64,000 nucleotides of DNA from Aquabacterium humicola (GTDB lineage Bacteria; Pseudomonadota; Gammaproteobacteria; Burkholderiales; Burkholderiaceae_C). Positions 45,373-54,209 of this stretch are shown piece by piece. Made by a program: the position numbers and the translations under genes. Positions within the stretch are counted from its first letter, which is position 1. Every line of letters starts with the position of its first letter. The notes beneath the pieces are model-generated. The model had not been told where the DNA came from, did not search any database, and was given only the letters and a program-made list of their open reading frames with translations. The stretch lies in the NCBI RefSeq assembly GCF_030167915.1, contig NZ_JARGNB010000005.1, positions 62,001 to 126,000 of the forward strand, given 5' to 3'.

Positions 45373-46407
45373 CTAGCGGCCCTGCTTCGCCAGCCAGCGG
45401 TCGATCAGGTCGACGGCTGCGAAAGCCGGCCTGGGGTAGGGCGTGGGTTCGTCGAATGCGCGCTTCATCTCCTGCACGGCCGGCCGGACGTCCGCGCCTT
45501 TGGCCTGATAGGCGCCGGCCACCTCCAGTGCCAGGCGGACCTCGGTATGGAGCATGCCCGCGTACAGGTTGCTGGGATGGTTGCAGTTGCGGATGCGCCG
45601 ACGAATCGCCTCGGCCTGCCGCTGCAGACCCTCGGGCACGGCCGCGGCGAACATCGCCGCGTTGTCCACCTCGTTGGCGGACAGGAAGCCCAGCACCTCG
45701 GGCGCGGCGTCGCTCCTGAGCAGGCGCACCATCTCGTCCTGCCAGTCGGCCCGGGACTTGATCCTGGCCAGCGCGCGCTCGCGGATGATGGGATGGCGCC
45801 CCTCGGGCGTGTGCACCAGCAGCGTGGCGATGCCCTGCTGCACGTCGGTCGCTTCGATGTGCTGGACGATGCCCTGCTGGAAGCTGTCCAACTCACCGCG
45901 CTGCGCCATGCCGGCCACGGTCCGGGCGACGCTGCCCGCCGCCATGCCGACCAGCGGCAGGCCGCTCAGCGCGATGATGCCGAGGGTCAGCGCAGTGGCG
46001 GCGCCGGCCGGCAAGGCGCGGGCCAGGCCGTCGTTCAGGTGCACCGCAGCCCAGGCCAGCACCAGCACGGGCAGCACGAAGCTGCCGGCCACGCGCACCA
46101 CCTTCGGCAGGAAGGTGCCGGGGTCCGACAGCAGGTAGAAGCCGAGCGCGGTCAACGCGAACCAGCCCACGCCCACCAGGGCCCGCGCGCCCGCGCTGTC
46201 GCCGAAGCGGTCGAAGCCGCCGCGCAGCCCTACGGCCAGCGTCGTCAGGCCCGCGACGATCAGCAGGCCGACGCACAGGATGACGATCGCCCAGGCGTGG
46301 CCGACGCCGGCATCGCCGCCGGGCGCCTTCTGCAGAACGGCCAGGTTGAGCAGGCCCAGCAGGCACAGCGCCGTGCCGACGAGGCAGAGGTTTCCGAACA
46401 CCGACAT
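45373..46407 (-). CDS. Membrane protein with soluble helical C-terminus, unknown function
   Basis: A 344-residue protein. The first half has about five hydrophobic helices (MSVFGNLCLVGTALCLLGLL, WAIVILCVGLLIVAGLTTLA, FALTALGFYLLSD, VLPVLVLAWAAVHL, LTLGIIALSGLPLVG). The second half (from about 175) is soluble, helical and repeat-like (IVQHIEATDVQQGIATLLVH, ARIKSRADWQDEMVRLLRSD, ALEVAGAYQAKGADVRPAVQ) and probably lies in the cytoplasm. No known domain is recognised. It is divergent from the aminotransferase gene. Confidence 0.6.
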   Translation of the reverse strand: MSVFGNLCLVGTALCLLGLLNLAVLQKAPGGDAGVGHAWAIVILCVGLLIVAGLTTLAVGLRGGFDRFGDSAGARALVGVGWFALTALGFYLLSDPGTFLPKVVRVAGSFVLPVLVLAWAAVHLNDGLARALPAGAATALTLGIIALSGLPLVGMAAGSVARTVAGMAQRGELDSFQQGIVQHIEATDVQQGIATLLVHTPEGRHPIIRERALARIKSRADWQDEMVRLLRSDAAPEVLGFLSANEVDNAAMFAAAVPEGLQRQAEAIRRRIRNCNHPSNLYAGMLHTEVRLALEVAGAYQAKGADVRPAVQEMKRAFDEPTPYPRPAFAAVDLIDRWLAKQGR

Positions 46408-46566
46408 GAGCGATTGGCGTGAGCGTGGATGCGGAGATTCTTCGCCGGTGCCGCTTCAGGCGTGTTGCCGCAGGCCTGCAAGCCGGCCTGTCGCTTGTTT
46501 CACTGGTTGCCGCGCGGGGCGTTTGTTAGCCTGTGCGCCGATCAAGTCGCTGCGAAGGATCCTGGC

Positions 46567-47754
46567 GTGCGCTTCGGACGTGAAATGCTTCAGCACTGGG
46601 CCCTCGACCCGGCCGACGTGTACCTCAACCACGGCACCTTCGGCGTCACGCCCAAGCGCGTCATGGCGGCTCAGCAGGCGCTGCGCGAGAGGATCGAACG
46701 CCACCCGGCGCGTTTTCTCGGCCGCGAGCTGATGAGCCTCGCGGCGCAGCCACCCTCGCAGCCGACATTGCTTCGAAGCGCTGCCAACCAGGTCGGCGCG
46801 TTCCTCGGGGCAAGTGGCGACGACATCGTGTTCGTCGACAACGCCAGCAGCGGTGTCAATGCGGTGCTGCGCTCGCTGCGCCTGCAGCCGGGCGATCAGA
46901 TCGTGCTGTTCGACAGCGCCTACGGGGCGGTCGTTCGCACCGCGGACTTCGTGGCACGCCAGCACGGTGCGCGGGTGGTGACGGTGCCGCTGCCTTTTCC
47001 CGTCGCCGATCCATCGACCTGCATCGCGGCGCTCGCCGCGGCCCTCACGCCCCGCACGCGCATCGCCATCCTCGACCACATCAGCTCCGAGACGGCGCTG
47101 GTGATGCCGCTGGCGCAGATGGCGGCGCTGTGTCGCGAGCAGGGGGTGCCGGTGCTGGCCGACGGCGCCCACGCACCGGGGGCGATCCACGTCGACATCC
47201 CGATGCTCGGCGTCGATTGGTACGTGGCCAACCTGCACAAGTGGGCCTTCGCACCGCGTGCCTGCGGCGTGCTGTGGGCGGGCCCGAGCCGGCGCGAGGG
47301 CCTGCACCCGAACGTGATTTCCTGGGGGCTCGATGTCGGCTGGCACCAGGAGTTCGAATGGACCGGCACGCGCGACCCCACACCCTTTCTGTGTGCGCCC
47401 GACGGCATCGCCTTCATCACCGGGTTCCTGGGCACCGAGGCGATGCGCGAGCACAACCACGGCCTCGCATGGCAGGCGGCCCGGATGCTCGGCGAACGCT
47501 GGGGGCTGCCCTGGCGCACACCCGAGAGCATGGTGGGCTGCATGGCCGCGGTTCCACTGCCGGCGCAACTCGGCAGCGACCGCGCCGCGGCGGAGCGCCT
47601 GAAGGACTGGCTGTTCTTCGAGCGCCGCATCGAACTGTCCCTCTTCGCCCGCGCCGGGCGCCTGTGGGCCCGGGTGGCCACGCAGGTCTACAACGAGCTC
47701 GGCGACATTCAGCGCTTCGCCGAGGCGATCGACGACCACTGCGCGCTGCACTGA
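46567..47754 (+). CDS. Class V aminotransferase-fold protein (isopenicillin N epimerase-like)
   Basis: A 395-residue PLP enzyme. The start is taken as GTG 46567 because AAGGA lies seven bases upstream; an ATG follows at 46585. VYLNHGTFGVTPKRVMAAQQ opens the fold, DNASSGVNAVLRSL binds the PLP phosphate, LADGAHAPGAIHVDI supplies the Asp/His pair, and Lys225 in VANLHKWAFAPR is the Schiff-base lysine. The family includes epimerases, desulfurases and lyases, so the reaction is open. A LanC-like gene follows closely (about 40 bases), suggesting they work together. Confidence 0.85.
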   Translation: MRFGREMLQHWALDPADVYLNHGTFGVTPKRVMAAQQALRERIERHPARFLGRELMSLAAQPPSQPTLLRSAANQVGAFLGASGDDIVFVDNASSGVNAVLRSLRLQPGDQIVLFDSAYGAVVRTADFVARQHGARVVTVPLPFPVADPSTCIAALAAALTPRTRIAILDHISSETALVMPLAQMAALCREQGVPVLADGAHAPGAIHVDIPMLGVDWYVANLHKWAFAPRACGVLWAGPSRREGLHPNVISWGLDVGWHQEFEWTGTRDPTPFLCAPDGIAFITGFLGTEAMREHNHGLAWQAARMLGERWGLPWRTPESMVGCMAAVPLPAQLGSDRAAAERLKDWLFFERRIELSLFARAGRLWARVATQVYNELGDIQRFAEAIDDHCALH

Positions 47755-47795
47755 CCTGCCCTGCCATGGCGCCGGACAACCCTGGGAACACGACG

Positions 47796-49058
47796 ATGCT
47801 GCACGACCCTGCCCGCCATGAACCGCTGCGCACGATGGCGTGGGACGAAGCACGCGTGCGCGCCACGATCGCGCGCATCGTCGACGAGACGGTGGCAGCG
47901 TTCACGCCCGACGGGCTGTGGCCCGTGCACCCGCGCGACGTCGAATCGGGCGAGGATCCCGACGCGCCGGTCACCAACCTCTACTACGGGGCGGCCGGCG
48001 TGATCTGGGCGCTGGACTGGCTGCGCGCGGCCGGCGCCGCGAAGAGCCCGTCGTTCGCGCCATACCTCGACCCGCTGCGTCAACGCAACCGCGCCGCTGT
48101 GGCCGCCATGCCCGGCGACAACACCGGCAGCTGGCTGATGGGCGACCTGCCGTTCGAGATGATGGCCTGGGGCCACGCGCCGACCGGGCCGCTCAGGGCC
48201 GTGCGTGCCGACACGATCGCCGCGCTGATCGAGCGCAACATCGATCATCCGGCGCGCGAACTGATGTGGGGCTCACCCGGCTCGCTGCTGGCCGCCGCGA
48301 TGATGCACGGCGCGAGCGGCGACGCGCGCTGGGCCGCTCTCTTCCGGCGCATCGCGCAACGGCTGCGCGAACAACTGCAGTGGTCGCAGCGCCATGCCTG
48401 CCACTACTGGACGCAGGACCTGTACGGCCGCCAGTCGCGCTACATCGACGCCGTGCACGGCTTCGTCGCCACCGCGCGCGCACTGCTGCTGGGCCGCCAC
48501 CTGCTGCCCGAGGCCGACTGGCTGCAATGGCAGGCCTGCATCGAGACGACGGTGGCCCATACAGCCGTCCGCGACGACGGCCGCGCGACCTGGCCCTGCC
48601 AGATCGACGAGCCGCCCGGAACGCCGCAGAAGTGGCTGATGCAGTATTGCCACGGTGCGCCCGGCTTCGTCATCTGCCTGGCCGATCTGCCGGGCCACGC
48701 GCTCGATGCGCTGCTGACCGCGGCCGGCGAGGCCACCTGGGCCGCGGGCCCGCTCGCCAAGGGCTCCAACCTGTGCCACGGCACGGCCGGCAACGGCTAT
48801 GCGTTCCTGGTGCTGCTCGCCCGCACGCGGGAGCCGCGCTGGCGCGAGCGGGCCCGCGCGTTCGCGATGCACGCCATCGCCCAGTTCGAGGACGAGACCG
48901 CCCGCGTCGGCCGGTTGCGGCATTCACTGTGGACGGGAGACGTCGGCCTGGCGATCTTCCTGTGGGATTGCCTGCGCGAGCGGGCGCAGTTTCCGACGCT
49001 GGATGTCTTCTTCGCGGCGCCGGTGACCGGCATGTCCGCCGCCAGCGCCAAGGCGTAG
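47796..49058 (+). CDS. Stand-alone LanC-like zinc protein
   Basis: A 420-residue protein of the lanthionine-synthetase C family. The zinc ligands are complete: Cys285 in QYCHGAPGF, and Cys327-His328 in LCHGTAGNGY. YYGAAGVIWALDWL, WGSPGSLLAAAMMH and LWTGDVGLAIFLWDCL are the repeated GG-type helices of the alpha/alpha barrel. LanC cyclises Ser/Thr-derived dehydro residues with Cys thiols in lantibiotics; eukaryotic LANCL proteins add glutathione to damaged residues. No precursor peptide or LanB/LanM is seen. The start at 47796 has GGGAA upstream; 47766 is an alternative. Confidence 0.85.
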   Translation: MLHDPARHEPLRTMAWDEARVRATIARIVDETVAAFTPDGLWPVHPRDVESGEDPDAPVTNLYYGAAGVIWALDWLRAAGAAKSPSFAPYLDPLRQRNRAAVAAMPGDNTGSWLMGDLPFEMMAWGHAPTGPLRAVRADTIAALIERNIDHPARELMWGSPGSLLAAAMMHGASGDARWAALFRRIAQRLREQLQWSQRHACHYWTQDLYGRQSRYIDAVHGFVATARALLLGRHLLPEADWLQWQACIETTVAHTAVRDDGRATWPCQIDEPPGTPQKWLMQYCHGAPGFVICLADLPGHALDALLTAAGEATWAAGPLAKGSNLCHGTAGNGYAFLVLLARTREPRWRERARAFAMHAIAQFEDETARVGRLRHSLWTGDVGLAIFLWDCLRERAQFPTLDVFFAAPVTGMSAASAKA

Positions 49059-49355
49059 ATCAAAGCCACGCTGGCGGGCCCGATCCGATCGACAGACAGT
49101 TCAAATGCCCACCTATCGACACTCAGACTCCTCCGGGCAGGACGGGTCGATCATGGAGTGACCTCGTCCGAGGATGGGCCTGACGCCGAGATGTGGAGCG
49201 CGGTCGCGCCCGACATCCTGCCGGCGCGGTCGTCGAACGGCCGCTACATGGCGGCGAGTCGAGTGGAACGTCCCGGCCAGGAGCGGTCCGCCACGAGAGA
49301 GCGCTTTCCGTAGAAGCACAGAGGGCTGGCAAGGGGTTGCCGCTGCCCCGAAGCC

Positions 49356-49946
49356 TCAGTACGGCGGCGCCTGGCGCGCCCGCTGCGCTCGCGCCGCCTC
49401 GGTCCACCAGGCCAAGTCGTCGGCGAAGCGGCTGAAGGCCTTGCGCAGCGACTCGCCCGAGGCGCCGACCGGCTGGCCAGCGGCGTCAAGCGTTTGGGCG
49501 ATCGGACCCACCGCCAGCGTGCTCGACACCACCACCATTCCCATCTCGCTGAGGATGCCGTGCCAGAGGGTGCCCGAGCGCACACCCGAGAAGCGCCCGG
49601 CGGAATAGCTGGCAATCGCGGCCGGCCGCCAGAACCACTCCTCCAGGAAGTGGTCGGTGAGGTTCTTCAAGCCCGGCTGGGGCCCCCAGTTGTATTCGCC
49701 CGTCACGAAGACGAAGGCGTCGGCCCCCTTGATTTCGCGAGCCAGGGTCTCCAGCGCCTGGGGCGCAGTTCCGGGCGGGTACTCCTTGTACATGCGGTCC
49801 AGCATCGGCAGGTTGAGCGCCTTCGCGTCGACCAGTTGGGGCTCGGCGCCACGCTGCCGCAGCCCGTCGACGATGAAGTCCGCCAGGCGAATGCCCATGC
49901 GGTCGGACCGGTAGGAACCGTAGAACACCAGGATCTTGTCGACCAT
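49356..49946 (-). CDS. NADPH-dependent FMN reductase (flavodoxin-like)
   Basis: A 196-residue flavodoxin-fold protein: VDKILVFYGSYRSDRMGIRL at the FMN phosphate loop, then ADAFVFVTGEYNWGPQPGLK and DHFLEEWFWRPAAIASYSAG, typical of the NADPH:FMN reductase/ArsH-like family. It reduces flavin or quinones using NADPH in the cytosol. Stand-alone gene; the 297-base stretch 49059-49355 downstream, between it and the LanC-like gene, holds no gene I recognise. Confidence 0.88.
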   Translation of the reverse strand: MVDKILVFYGSYRSDRMGIRLADFIVDGLRQRGAEPQLVDAKALNLPMLDRMYKEYPPGTAPQALETLAREIKGADAFVFVTGEYNWGPQPGLKNLTDHFLEEWFWRPAAIASYSAGRFSGVRSGTLWHGILSEMGMVVVSSTLAVGPIAQTLDAAGQPVGASGESLRKAFSRFADDLAWWTEAARAQRARQAPPY

Positions 49947-50274
49947 CTCGCGCTCCGTCGTGCGTACATTCAGTCTAGCCGTGCACGCAGTCGGCCGGCG
50001 TGGCGCACAGTCGCCGGCTCTGGCCTCGGCCGCTGTACATCGCCGACGTGCCTGCACGCGGGCTGTCCTTGGGCGCCGCGCCGGCCGGCGGGTGGATGTG
50101 ACCTGGACACTGGGCTCGCTGCTCCAAGTGCTCTCGCAAAGCGAGGGACGCGTCTCGGCCATAACCGGCCCCTGGCGATCCGCTCACAACTTCCCCTTCT
50201 GGCCCGCCTTGGATGACTGGTTTACGGCGGTCAGTTTGAGCTCCACTTCGGCTCGGCCCGGCCATAAGCGGACT

Positions 50275-51061
50275 GACGAGCCCAGCGTGGCATCCGGCCG
50301 TGGGGACTGGGCCGGCGAACTGAAGATGGCGTCGTAGCTCTCGAGTTCACCGGCGCTGACCTGTCGTTCGGCTCGAGCAGCAGTTCGAGGTTTGGATGCG
50401 AGCGCGCCACTTCTGCGACGTACGCAGCCCGTAGTTGTGGCGCAGCACGCGCCGGCGCAGCCCGCCGATGCCGATTTCCTTCAGCAGCGCCCAGACCACC
50501 ACGCCACGCGACGGGGAACTCGGCTCCACGCCGAGGTCTTAGTACGGGACTTCGAAATCATCGCTCGACCACCGGGGCAGCGCCGGCTCGAAGACGGCCC
50601 ACTCGACGGCGCCCACGAGCTAGTCTGCCGGGTCCTGGATGAGCGCACGCCGCAGCAGGTCCCGATCCCGGACGTAGGTGGCCGTCACGCCGACGGAGGC
50701 CCGAGCCGCTTGTGCTGGTCCACGATGGCCGGATCCGCCAGCCCGTCCAGCAAACGGGGTAATCCATAGGCGCCGTCGACGTGAAACCACACGCCGTGCT
50801 CGCGCGCTATCCCGCCGATGGCGCGCAGTGGGTTGATCGCGCCGGTGCTGATGGTGCCCGTCGTGGCGACGGCGGCCACTGGCAGCAGCCGCGCCCCCTG
50901 GTCCTCAGCCATGGCTTCGCGCAGGGGCGCCACCGTTCGGCGTCCTGCAGCGCATCGGTGTGCCGGAACCGGAGGTACTCGTCGAGCGCCGCACCCGAGC
51001 GGGCCATCATTGTCTTCAATCCCACGGTGAGCGCCGCGTTGCATCCATCTGAGACGGTCAT
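50275..51061 (-). pseudogene. Decayed PLP-dependent (group II) decarboxylase gene
   Basis: Read on the minus strand in shifting frames, this stretch shows successive decarboxylase blocks. They are VAPLREAMAEDQGARLLPVA, VATTGTISTGAINPLRAIGG, IAREHGVWFHVDGAYGLPRL, then ADPAIVDQHKRLG with the PLP lysine, VRDRDLLRRALIQDPAD, and VVVWALLKEIGIGGLRRRVL. At least two frameshifts and in-frame stops (after DPAD and after VPY) break it, and the N-terminal third is missing or unrecognisable. It is a dead aromatic-amino-acid/glutamate-type decarboxylase. The rest of 49947-51071 holds no intact gene. Confidence 0.7.
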
Positions 51062-51071
51062 CGTCGCTTCC

Positions 51072-52070
51072 TCACTCCAGCGGCTGACCCGGCTGCAGCA
51101 CCTGCAGCACGACGCGGCCCTGGGCCTCGCGACGGCGCAGAAGCTCCAGCGCGACGCCGAATTCCTCCCAGGACATCGTGCATCCGACGTGCGGGCGCAA
51201 CTCTCCGGTCCCCACCAGGCGCATCAGTACTTCGTCGGCCGCGGCACTCTCGCGCGGATGGCGCTCAGCCCATGCGCCCCAGTAGGCGCCGACGACCGAG
51301 TAGTTCTTCAGCAATGGCAGGTTGGCCGCGACGCTTGGGATCTGCCCGCAGGCGAAGCCCAAGGGCACCAGGCGGCCGCCCCAGGCCATCGAGCGTGCCA
51401 TGGCGGCGAACACGTCACCGCCGACGTGATCGAGGCACACATCCACACCGCGGTCGCCGTTCAGCGACCGGATGCGCTCGCGCAGGTCTTCCTCGGTGTA
51501 GAAGATCACGTGCTCGGCGCCGCGGTCGCGCACGACAGCAGCCTTGTTGCGCGAACCCACGCCAGCAATCACCCGTGCGCCGAGATGGCGGCCCAGGTCG
51601 ACAGCAGCCAGCCCAACGCCGCCGGCCGCTCCTGTCACGAACAGCGTTTCGCCGGCCTGCAGACGGGCCTGCGTGACGAGTGCATAACGCGCCGTCCCGT
51701 AGGCGTAGCGAACAGCAGCTGCCGTTTGGAAGTCGACGCCCGCCGGCAGAGGCACCGTGCTGCTTTCCGGGGCCACCATCCTCTCGGCCCATGCGCCGTG
51801 CCAGTTGCCGCAGGCAACGCGATCGCCGACGTGAAAGCGCGTGACCTCGGCACCTACCGACACGACCACGCCGGCCGCATCGGTGCCGGGCACGTAGGGA
51901 AGTTCCGGCCGCATCTGGTAACGCCCCTGGGCCATCAGCAAGTCCATGAAGCTGACCGCGGCGGCATGTACCGCGACCTCGACGTCATGCCGTCCGGGCG
52001 TGGGGGCCGTCGTCTCGCCGAGCTGCAGTTGCGGTTCGGCGGCGAAGCCGGCGCAAAGGATCGCCCTCAT
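51072..52070 (-). CDS. Zinc-independent quinone oxidoreductase (MDR family)
   Basis: A 332-residue medium-chain dehydrogenase/reductase. MRAILCAGFAAEPQLQLGET, VSFMDLLMAQGRYQMRPELP, YVPGTDAAGVVVSVGAEVTR and GDRVACGNWHGAWAERMVAP are the catalytic-domain landmarks, with the NADPH-binding LFVTGAAGGVGLAAVDLGRH. The catalytic zinc ligands of alcohol dehydrogenases are not at the expected places, as in NADPH:quinone oxidoreductases. Its start is four bases from the stop of the thioesterase gene, so the two are co-transcribed. Confidence 0.9.
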   Translation of the reverse strand: MRAILCAGFAAEPQLQLGETTAPTPGRHDVEVAVHAAAVSFMDLLMAQGRYQMRPELPYVPGTDAAGVVVSVGAEVTRFHVGDRVACGNWHGAWAERMVAPESSTVPLPAGVDFQTAAAVRYAYGTARYALVTQARLQAGETLFVTGAAGGVGLAAVDLGRHLGARVIAGVGSRNKAAVVRDRGAEHVIFYTEEDLRERIRSLNGDRGVDVCLDHVGGDVFAAMARSMAWGGRLVPLGFACGQIPSVAANLPLLKNYSVVGAYWGAWAERHPRESAAADEVLMRLVGTGELRPHVGCTMSWEEFGVALELLRRREAQGRVVLQVLQPGQPLE

Positions 52071-52074
52071 CGGG

Positions 52075-52533
52075 TCACCCCATGGCGGCGACGCACACCG
52101 TCACCACCTCGGCAGTTGCGCATTCGCTGCCCTGCTGCAGCACGCGGCACGCGACGGTGGCCCGACGCGGCCCCGCCTCGACCACCTTCGCCCGCAGCTC
52201 CAGCGGCTGGTCGATGACGGCCGGCTTGAGAAAGCTCACGCTGAGGCGGCCGGTCACCACCGCAAAGGGCAGGGCACCCTGCGCCAGGTCGATGCCTTCA
52301 TCGCGACAGCGGGTTGCCAGGGCGGTCCAGACCGCGTGGCAATCGACCACCGACGCGATCGTTCCTCCGTAGACGACGCCCGGATGACCGATGTGATACG
52401 GCTGCGGCTGCCAGTTGCACACCAGTTCGTCGCCGCCGTCCCAGTGGCTCTTGATCTGCATCCCGTGCGCATTCAGCGCACCGCATCCGTAGCACTGGAC
52501 CTTCCGCACATCCTGCAGCGGGCGTCCGTCCAT
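52075..52533 (-). CDS. Hotdog-fold thioesterase (PaaI-like)
   Basis: A 152-residue protein. CYGCGALNAHGMQIKSHWDG, then PYHIGHPGVVYGGTIASVVD and a C-terminal beta-sheet (GRLSVSFLKPAVIDQPLELR, RRATVACRVLQQG) match the PaaI/YbgC thioesterase superfamily, which hydrolyses acyl- or aroyl-CoA esters. The VVYGGTIASVVDCHAV segment holds the usual Gly-rich helix with a candidate acidic residue. It is the first gene of a two-gene unit with the quinone oxidoreductase. Confidence 0.85.
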   Translation of the reverse strand: MDGRPLQDVRKVQCYGCGALNAHGMQIKSHWDGGDELVCNWQPQPYHIGHPGVVYGGTIASVVDCHAVWTALATRCRDEGIDLAQGALPFAVVTGRLSVSFLKPAVIDQPLELRAKVVEAGPRRATVACRVLQQGSECATAEVVTVCVAAMG

Positions 52534-52653
52534 GTTTGTTCTCCGCAGTCTCCGTGCCGCGAGTCTGCGACGGGTCGCCGCGCGAGCGACAGTCGGCCGA
52601 CTACGGTAGCCGTTCTGGTGGATACCGGGGCATCCCGGTAGGGCGGTGAAGCG

Positions 52654-53724
52654 TCAGGTCGCGAGCATTCGGCGCTCGGATGCGCGTCCCACCGCCTCGG
52701 CGCGGGTTCGGCAGCCGAGCGCCTGCAGGGCTCGAGCCGCGTGCATCTCCACGGTGCGCGGGCTGAGGCCGAGCGCCGCAGCGATCTGCTTGTCGGACTG
52801 GCCGAGCGAGATCCGGCGCAGCACCTCCAGCTGGCGTTCGGTCAAGCGGATCTCAGCGCGCCCGGCCGGCTCGTCGTTCGTGCCGAGAAAGCGCCGGGTC
52901 TCCCGCACAAAGCCTTCCCAGGCCGGCTCGTCGGGGAACGGGATGTGGTTGCGACCCTCCAGCGGCACGAAGCGCGCGCCTGGAATGAGCGATGCAAGAC
53001 GTCGTCCCTGCTCGAACCTGACCATCTCGTCATCCTTCGGATGCAGCACCAGCGTCGGGCAGCGCACCCGCGCGGCCGCCTCCTTGACGTTCATGCCGTA
53101 CATCGCCCGAAGGTAGCGCACCGCCACGTCGGGCGTCGCGGTCGTGCGCTGCTTCTCGTCGAAGGCCATCCACTGCGCCTGCGTGGCAGCGGGCAGGAAA
53201 CGCGAGACGAAGACCTGCCGGAACGCGGGCGAGCTGTTTCCCCAACCCAGCTCGGCCAGCTCGATCATCAGGTCGCCTTCGCGGCGAATTGCCGGATCGG
53301 GATGGCTGGTGCTGTGATACGAGGTCGCAAACCCGCCGAACAGGATCAGCCGGCTCACGCGCTCGGGATGCCTGGCCGCGTATTCGACCGCGATGCCGGC
53401 TGCACAAGTGAATCCCAGCAGCGTGAACGGCTCGCGGCCGTGTGCGTCCGCCACCGCTTCCAGGTCGTGCACCCAGGCCTCGAAGGAAAGTTCGTCCACC
53501 CGGCGCTGCGACAGGCCGCAGCCGCGCGTGTCGTATTCGACGTAACTGAATCGAGGAGCGAACTCGTCGATCAACGCCTGCTGGATCGTTCCGGGCGCGG
53601 CACGTTCGATGTGCGTAAGCCACGTTGCCGCCTTGATCAACGTCGGGCCCGCGCCGTAGCGCGCGGTGGCGAGCTGGACCCCGTCCCGAGACGAGACGAA
53701 CTCGATGTCGCGCGCATGGCCCAT
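52654..53724 (-). CDS. Alpha/beta-hydrolase fused to a LuxR DNA-binding domain
   Basis: A 356-residue protein. The start at 53724 has AGGAAGGAA just upstream. Residues 1-280 are an alpha/beta-hydrolase (YVEYDTRGCGLSQRRVDELS, LLGFTCAAGIAVEYAARHPE, RLILFGGFATSYH, the Asp in LVLHPKDDEMV and the His in EGRNHIPFPDEPA). The nucleophile position, normally Ser in GxSxxG, is Thr106 followed by Cys107 here, so hydrolysis may be altered or lost. Residues about 290-350 are a LuxR helix-turn-helix (LTERQLEVLRRISLGQSDKQ, IAAALGLSPRTVEMHAARAL). It may sense a ligand in the hydrolase pocket and regulate genes. Confidence 0.85.
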   Translation of the reverse strand: MGHARDIEFVSSRDGVQLATARYGAGPTLIKAATWLTHIERAAPGTIQQALIDEFAPRFSYVEYDTRGCGLSQRRVDELSFEAWVHDLEAVADAHGREPFTLLGFTCAAGIAVEYAARHPERVSRLILFGGFATSYHSTSHPDPAIRREGDLMIELAELGWGNSSPAFRQVFVSRFLPAATQAQWMAFDEKQRTTATPDVAVRYLRAMYGMNVKEAAARVRCPTLVLHPKDDEMVRFEQGRRLASLIPGARFVPLEGRNHIPFPDEPAWEGFVRETRRFLGTNDEPAGRAEIRLTERQLEVLRRISLGQSDKQIAAALGLSPRTVEMHAARALQALGCRTRAEAVGRASERRMLAT

Positions 53725-53839
53725 AGAGTTCCTTCCTGGCCCACCACCCGTTCGCCGGGCCGACTCATCGCCGCAGTGTTTCTGCGCCCAGTCTTCCACT
53801 CGACTTTACTGCCAAAGCCGCCTCACACGAGAGCGCCAG

Positions 53840-53885
53840 ATTAGACCGGTGTCGGCACGTTGGCCGACACGCACGTCGGCCAACG
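53840..53885 (-). promoter_or_regulatory. Promoter with perfect 11-bp inverted repeat upstream of the hydrolase-LuxR gene
   Basis: CGTTGGCCGAC (53858-53868) and GTCGGCCAACG (53875-53885) are perfect arms around six bases. On the minus strand TCTAAT (53840-53845) is a good -10, and the palindrome covers the -35 position, centred near -38. This is the class II activator geometry, expected of a LuxR-type activator. A further GTCGGC at 53851-53856 nests with it. Confidence 0.5.
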
Positions 53886-54209
53886 ACCGGTCCTGACCTG
53901 GTCCACCGGCAGCAATGGGTCGGGAACGGCCCTTCACTTCAGGCGCAAGCAGTCGTTCGCGATTCGTCCAACAAGGGCGGCCAGCGTCAGGTGACCGGTG
54001 ACGCGAAGTTGAAGCGGTCGATCAAGCGTCTGTTCATCGAAGGACCGTGATCGTCGCTGCCGTCACTCGGCCATTCGTGAGCAACCGGCTTCAGCCTTGA
54101 CCTGAAGCTCGATCCGCTGCGGTGCAGCTAACACGTCACTGGGGCCGTATCGCCACCCCAGCACCGTTTCATCAGCCGCTGGCCACCAGGCCCCGCACGC
54201 GCCCCATGC
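53886..54209. other. Intergenic region without a recognisable gene
   Basis: These 324 bases between the hydrolase-LuxR palindrome and the YdeI-like gene carry no convincing ORF on either strand, no recognisable protein fragments and no strong repeat. Confidence 0.4.

Noticed and set aside
46567-49058. A lantibiotic gene cluster
   Set aside because: No precursor peptide, LanB/LanM dehydratase, protease or exporter was found around the LanC-like gene.
49113-49319. Small ORFs in the gap between the LanC-like and FMN reductase genes
   Set aside because: They are short, Arg-rich, on opposite strands and without ribosome sites or family motifs.
49936-50337. Plus-strand ORF of 133 codons next to the decarboxylase remnant
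   Set aside because: No ribosome site, no recognisable domain, and low-complexity composition typical of non-coding high-GC frames.
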